The translations under genes and the position numbers were made by a program. Positions 24,651-28,033 of a stretch of DNA of 28,033 nt are shown here, in pieces. A model generated the notes under the pieces. That model searched no databases. It had not been told where the DNA came from and saw only the letters and a list, made by a program, of their open reading frames with translations. Source of the DNA: an uncultured Eubacteriales bacterium (GTDB taxonomy: Bacteria > Bacillota > Clostridia > Oscillospirales > Ruminococcaceae); assembly GCA_959605275.1 (NCBI GenBank), contig CAUHFD010000008.1:1-28033 (forward strand). The letters run 5' to 3'. Position 1 is the first letter of the stretch, and every line of letters starts with the position of its first letter.

Positions 24651-26015
24651 ATGTATAAACGAATCAGAATATTGCATTCATTTGCAGCGGGACTGCTGGT
24701 TGTGATGGTTTGTTGTTTTGCCGGTTGTAGTAAGCAGCCGGCAAAAACCGAAAGCAATCATGCGGAAGCGTCATCAGCCGATGCGATGCTTTCATCAGAT
24801 AGCAATGCCGAAAACAGTAAATTGGAGGAGAATTCAACCGTGTCCAACCTTTCATCAAACGATTCCGCTTCTTCTGATAAGCAAGCGCAGGCATCGTCTC
24901 ATAAAACATCTGTTTCATCTTCTGTTTCCTCTAAAGCGACAAGCAGTAAACAGGAGCAAAAACCACAGGTCAAGCAGTATTATACGTCGACCGTCGGTTT
25001 GTGGTATACGGTTTGGTGGGATTCAGAGGGACAGCCTTATTATGACCACCACTGGACAAAAGAAACCCGTACTACACCGGCACGGTTTGGCAGATATGCC
25101 ACCGATGATACCGAAAAGCTGAAATGGGATTTGAACTACTTTAAAAAAATCGGAATCGATTATCTGATTTTGGATGATACCAATAATCACCAGGCGGACG
25201 GCGGCAATATTGCCTCTCATATTAACGCCTGTTTCAAGCTGGCGAACAGCCTGGGCACCTCCGGGGCACCGAAATTATGTATTGCGGGTGGAAATCCGCT
25301 GTTGCACAATCAGGCGGATCTGATGGAATCGGAAATGTCCATCTTTAAAGGGTATGCGACCAAATACAGCAACACCTATTTTCAATGGAAAGGTAAGCCA
25401 CTGTTTGTTAATTTCGTAGATCCGCAATATTTCAAGTACACTAATGCAAACTTTACCATCCGCAATGCCTGCGGTCATACTAGCCAAGCAAAAAGCGCGG
25501 CAGAATCCGGAAAATACAATCTGAAAGAACAAGGTCTTTACGGATGGGTGTTCGATTATGAGTTCAAAGGCGCGGAAGCATATGGTGTCAATCCCGGTTG
25601 GTCTCGCAGTCACAACGGCTTAGAGATCGGCAAGGCAGAAATCAACAGGGAAAACGGGGACTTATATCGTCGGCTGTGGCTGCGTGCATTAAAAGCAAAG
25701 CCGGAAATGATCGTGATTGCAAGTTGGAATGATCATGCGGAAGAAACCGGAATAGAGGCGGTAAATTTATCCGAGGATATCGCGGGACGCGAGGCGGAAA
25801 AGAAAAATCCATATCTTTATGAGCAGATGACCGAAGGCTATTTAGCATTGAAAACAGGCTATGTGAAGGGCTATTATTACAAAGCCGAAAACGACAGCAA
25901 CATTTATCAGTACACCGGCTCCAAGCTGCAAAAGGTTTCCTCTGTGCCGGAGGGCGGCGTTTTGCTCTGGATTCCGGACGATTACTATGATTGGGCGGGC
26001 GTTGCAAGAGGTTAA
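24651..26015 (+). CDS. GH99/GH71-like surface lipoprotein
   Basis: A lipoprotein of about 454 residues with signal VCCFAGC and acylated Cys26 when started at ATG 24651, which is 9 nt after GGGAGG. ATG 24645 overlaps the upstream TGA as TGATG and is an alternative. A Ser-rich stalk (about 27-105) leads to a domain resembling the GH99/GH71 or WbsX-like barrel group: GLWYTVWWD, NYFKKIGIDYLILDDTNN, WKGKPLFVNF and IASWNDHAEETGIEAV. The last motif parallels the WNEW(H/A)E segment that carries catalytic acids in GH99, here with Asp in place of the first Glu. GH99 enzymes cut internal alpha-mannosyl linkages; whether this protein is active, and on what, is open. It would work outside the cell. Confidence 0.75.
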   Translation: MYKRIRILHSFAAGLLVVMVCCFAGCSKQPAKTESNHAEASSADAMLSSDSNAENSKLEENSTVSNLSSNDSASSDKQAQASSHKTSVSSSVSSKATSSKQEQKPQVKQYYTSTVGLWYTVWWDSEGQPYYDHHWTKETRTTPARFGRYATDDTEKLKWDLNYFKKIGIDYLILDDTNNHQADGGNIASHINACFKLANSLGTSGAPKLCIAGGNPLLHNQADLMESEMSIFKGYATKYSNTYFQWKGKPLFVNFVDPQYFKYTNANFTIRNACGHTSQAKSAAESGKYNLKEQGLYGWVFDYEFKGAEAYGVNPGWSRSHNGLEIGKAEINRENGDLYRRLWLRALKAKPEMIVIASWNDHAEETGIEAVNLSEDIAGREAEKKNPYLYEQMTEGYLALKTGYVKGYYYKAENDSNIYQYTGSKLQKVSSVPEGGVLLWIPDDYYDWAGVARG

Positions 26016-26042
26016 ACAATACCGGAAAGGCTGTGATTTATT

Positions 26043-28033
26043 GTGAAAGCACAGAAAATAATCAGTATGGCTCTGTGCGGAATGATGTTATTTTCCGTAT
26101 CGGGTGCGGCAGTACCGACAGCGTCGGCTGTCACAGAAAACAATAATATTACGGTTGCTTCGGATGAATCTTATGATACATATATCGCAGAGATTGGGGA
26201 CGCACCGCGTCCCCAATCTGCTGTAATCATCGAAAAAGAACAGCTGGATCCTGCGTTAAGCAACGGATTTGAGCGGAATGACAACGGCGTGATGACAGAA
26301 GAAAGCGCTACCGTTGTCTTTCGATTTCATGTAGCGCAAACAGGACTTTACAATATGAAGATCCGTTATACTACGGTGGAAGGAAAAGGAACCGCCATTC
26401 AGCGCGGCGTGCTGTTGGACGGGAAAATTCCTTATTCCCAAGCGGGTTCTGTTACGCTGAATCGTGTGTATCGGGACAGCGTGTCCGGCGCGAAAGAAGA
26501 CAGCCGCGGGAATGAATATACTCCGGAGCAGGACGAGGTGTTCGGCAGCTATGAGCAGATTATTTATGACGGGCAGGGATATATTGATACACCACTGCCG
26601 TTCTATCTTACTGCAGGAGAGCACACACTGACTTTTACTTCTCAAAAAGAACCGGTTATTTTAGAACAGGTCAGCTTTTTTAATCAGGAAAATATTATTT
26701 CATACAGTGAGTTAAAAAAGGTATATGAAACGGCGGGATATCGTCCTGCTTCCGAGCAGGCATCTGTCGTCATTGAAGCAGAAGATGCCGACTTAAAATC
26801 GTCTCGTACGTTATATCCGGATAATGATCGGACCTCTTCGCTCACACAACCATCGGATGTCAGCCGAGTGGTTATGAACACTGTGGGAGGTAGCAATTGG
26901 CGCTATCCCGGTCAATGGATTACATGGAAAATAAAAGTGGAAGAAAGCGGATTGTATAAGCTGTGTCTGCGATTTAAACAAAATTATACCGAAGGACAAA
27001 ATTCGGTACGTACTCTATATATTGACGACAAGATTCCTTTCGCCGAAGCGGAAAACATCTCCTTTGGCTTCAGTTATGATTGGCAGATGATGGTGATAGG
27101 TGAAGAAGAGCCCTATCTTTTTTATTTTGAAGCAGACAGAGAATATACACTGAAATTAGAAAATACACTGGGCGTGTATGCAGATATTTTGCGGGAAACA
27201 CAAAATTGTGTACTGGCGCTGAATGAAGTATACCGTCAGGTTAAGATGGTCGTGGGGGCTTCGGCAGATAATAACCGCGACTATGCAATAGACAAACAGC
27301 TTCCGCAATGCATGGAAACATTGCAGGAGCAGTACAATACGCTAAAATCACTTGCTGATCAGACGGAACAAGTATCGGGTGAAAAAGGAAACGGTTACGG
27401 GGAATATCAGCGTTTGTTTGTCCAGATTGAAGAATTTTTGAAGGATCCTGACAAACTGCCAAAGCAATTGGATTCCTTTTCTAACAACATCAGCAGTCTG
27501 GCGGATTATGCGCTGAGCGCTTCCGAACAGCCGTTGCTGCTGGATTATATCACTGTTGCGGCACCGGAACAGGAGCTTCCCAGAGTGCAGGACAGCTTTT
27601 GGCAGAAATTGGTGTTCGAGTGTCGATCGTTTCTTGCATCTTTTGTGACTGACTATAATATGGTTGGAGATGCATCTGATACAAACAGCAGCCTGGATTT
27701 ATGGTTATCCTCCGGGCGAGATCAGGCTGAAGTAGTAAAGCAATTGATTGATAACGGATTTACCAAAGAATACGGTACAACGGTGAACGTTCGGCTGGTC
27801 ACTGCAGATATGATATTGCCGGCGGCGGCTTCCGGACGCGGACCGGATGTGGCGGTAGCACAGGAAAAGGCTTTGCCGGTACGGTATGGACTGCGCAATG
27901 CGTTGCTTGATTTGGCGCAGTTTCCGGATGTGGATGAGGTCTTAAAACGTTTTCACAGCAGTGCTTATGCTCCGTTTTTTGTAGGTGATAAGTTATACGC
28001 GCTACCGGACACCCAAAATTTTTTGATGATGTA
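26043..28033 (+). CDS. Large secreted protein: carbohydrate-binding-like domains plus solute-binding domain (3' end outside window)
   Basis: An open frame of 663 codons that runs off the right edge. It starts at GTG 26043 (MKAQKIISMALCG) with GGAAAGG 12 nt upstream. There is a normal signal peptide ending TASAV, without a lipobox. Two beta-rich carbohydrate-binding-like domains follow (about 55-215 and 235-385, each with a pattern like GLYNMKIRYTT or GLYKLCLRFKQ and LLDGKIPY or YIDDKIPF). A helical region (about 395-490) comes next. From about residue 550 the text matches LplA-like solute-binding proteins: SSLDLWLSSGRDQ, GRGPDVAVAQEKA and KLYALPDTQNFLMM. The fusion would bind polymer and deliver fragments to permeases expected beyond the edge. 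Confidence 0.85.
   Translation, partial: MKAQKIISMALCGMMLFSVSGAAVPTASAVTENNNITVASDESYDTYIAEIGDAPRPQSAVIIEKEQLDPALSNGFERNDNGVMTEESATVVFRFHVAQTGLYNMKIRYTTVEGKGTAIQRGVLLDGKIPYSQAGSVTLNRVYRDSVSGAKEDSRGNEYTPEQDEVFGSYEQIIYDGQGYIDTPLPFYLTAGEHTLTFTSQKEPVILEQVSFFNQENIISYSELKKVYETAGYRPASEQASVVIEAEDADLKSSRTLYPDNDRTSSLTQPSDVSRVVMNTVGGSNWRYPGQWITWKIKVEESGLYKLCLRFKQNYTEGQNSVRTLYIDDKIPFAEAENISFGFSYDWQMMVIGEEEPYLFYFEADREYTLKLENTLGVYADILRETQNCVLALNEVYRQVKMVVGASADNNRDYAIDKQLPQCMETLQEQYNTLKSLADQTEQVSGEKGNGYGEYQRLFVQIEEFLKDPDKLPKQLDSFSNNISSLADYALSASEQPLLLDYITVAAPEQELPRVQDSFWQKLVFECRSFLASFVTDYNMVGDASDTNSSLDLWLSSGRDQAEVVKQLIDNGFTKEYGTTVNVRLVTADMILPAAASGRGPDVAVAQEKALPVRYGLRNALLDLAQFPDVDEVLKRFHSSAYAPFFVGDKLYALPDTQNFLMM
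26191..26219. repeat. Perfect 13-bp palindrome inside a coding region
   Basis: AGATTGGGGACGC at 26191-26203 and its exact complement at 26207-26219 are separated by ACC. It lies in frame within the linker after the signal peptide of the large binding protein and encodes EIGDAPRPQS. The GGGGACGC/GCGTCCCC core resembles dispersed palindromic repeats found between genes in many bacteria. The strong stem near the start of the message could slow ribosomes or polymerase. Confidence 0.75.

Overview
The window looks like a chromosomal segment from a Gram-positive anaerobe of the Clostridia, probably of the Oscillospiraceae type. This placement is inferred from moderate GC content, AGGAGG-type ribosome binding sites, CUT1-type sugar ABC importers without a linked ATPase, lipoproteins with Ser/Thr-rich stalks, surface proteins with degenerate sortase-like tails, and InlB-type repeats. 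Almost everything here serves capture, import and breakdown of complex glycans, and the enzyme set hints at mannose-containing ones. No tRNA, rRNA, CRISPR array or transposase was seen.

Region 1 (1-8068, + strand) is a tightly packed operon that enters from the left edge. It holds the end of a MalF/LplB-type permease, a MalG-type permease, a membrane protein combining NHL repeats, a TPR segment and a YIP1-like domain, a DUF5696-like secreted protein broken by a frameshift near 4234-4241, and a second permease pair. Two accessory proteins sandwiched between two permease pairs suggest one large importer assembly.

Region 2 (8160-17101, + strand) encodes a 1224-residue surface protein with about seven copies of a beta-rich domain, a cytoplasmic GH38 alpha-mannosidase, and a membrane-anchored phosphodiester glycosidase (NAGPA-like). 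The intergenic gaps here carry strong inverted repeats: two overlapping hairpins at 11903-11954, and a roughly 296-bp block bounded by two copies of a 37-nt palindrome at 15181-15476.

Region 3 (17102-20160) has about 500 bp without a recognisable gene, then two minus-strand genes. One is a cysteine-rich von Willebrand A protein without a signal peptide. The other is an AraC-family regulator that ends in a perfect 16-bp stem terminator.

Region 4 (20161-28033, + strand) lies divergent to the regulator and is a second operon-like run with overlapping or closely spaced genes. It encodes a surface protein with a recent 429-bp tandem duplication, a solute-binding lipoprotein, a GH99/GH71-like lipoprotein, and the first 663 codons of a large secreted protein joining carbohydrate-binding-like domains to a solute-binding domain. 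That last gene leaves the window. The AraC regulator is the obvious candidate activator of this run.

Proposed working model (inference): surface repeat proteins and carbohydrate-binding domains bind the glycan, the GH99-like lipoprotein and the phosphodiester glycosidase trim it outside the cell, the binding proteins and permease pairs import oligosaccharides using an ATPase encoded elsewhere, and GH38 removes alpha-mannosyl residues inside.
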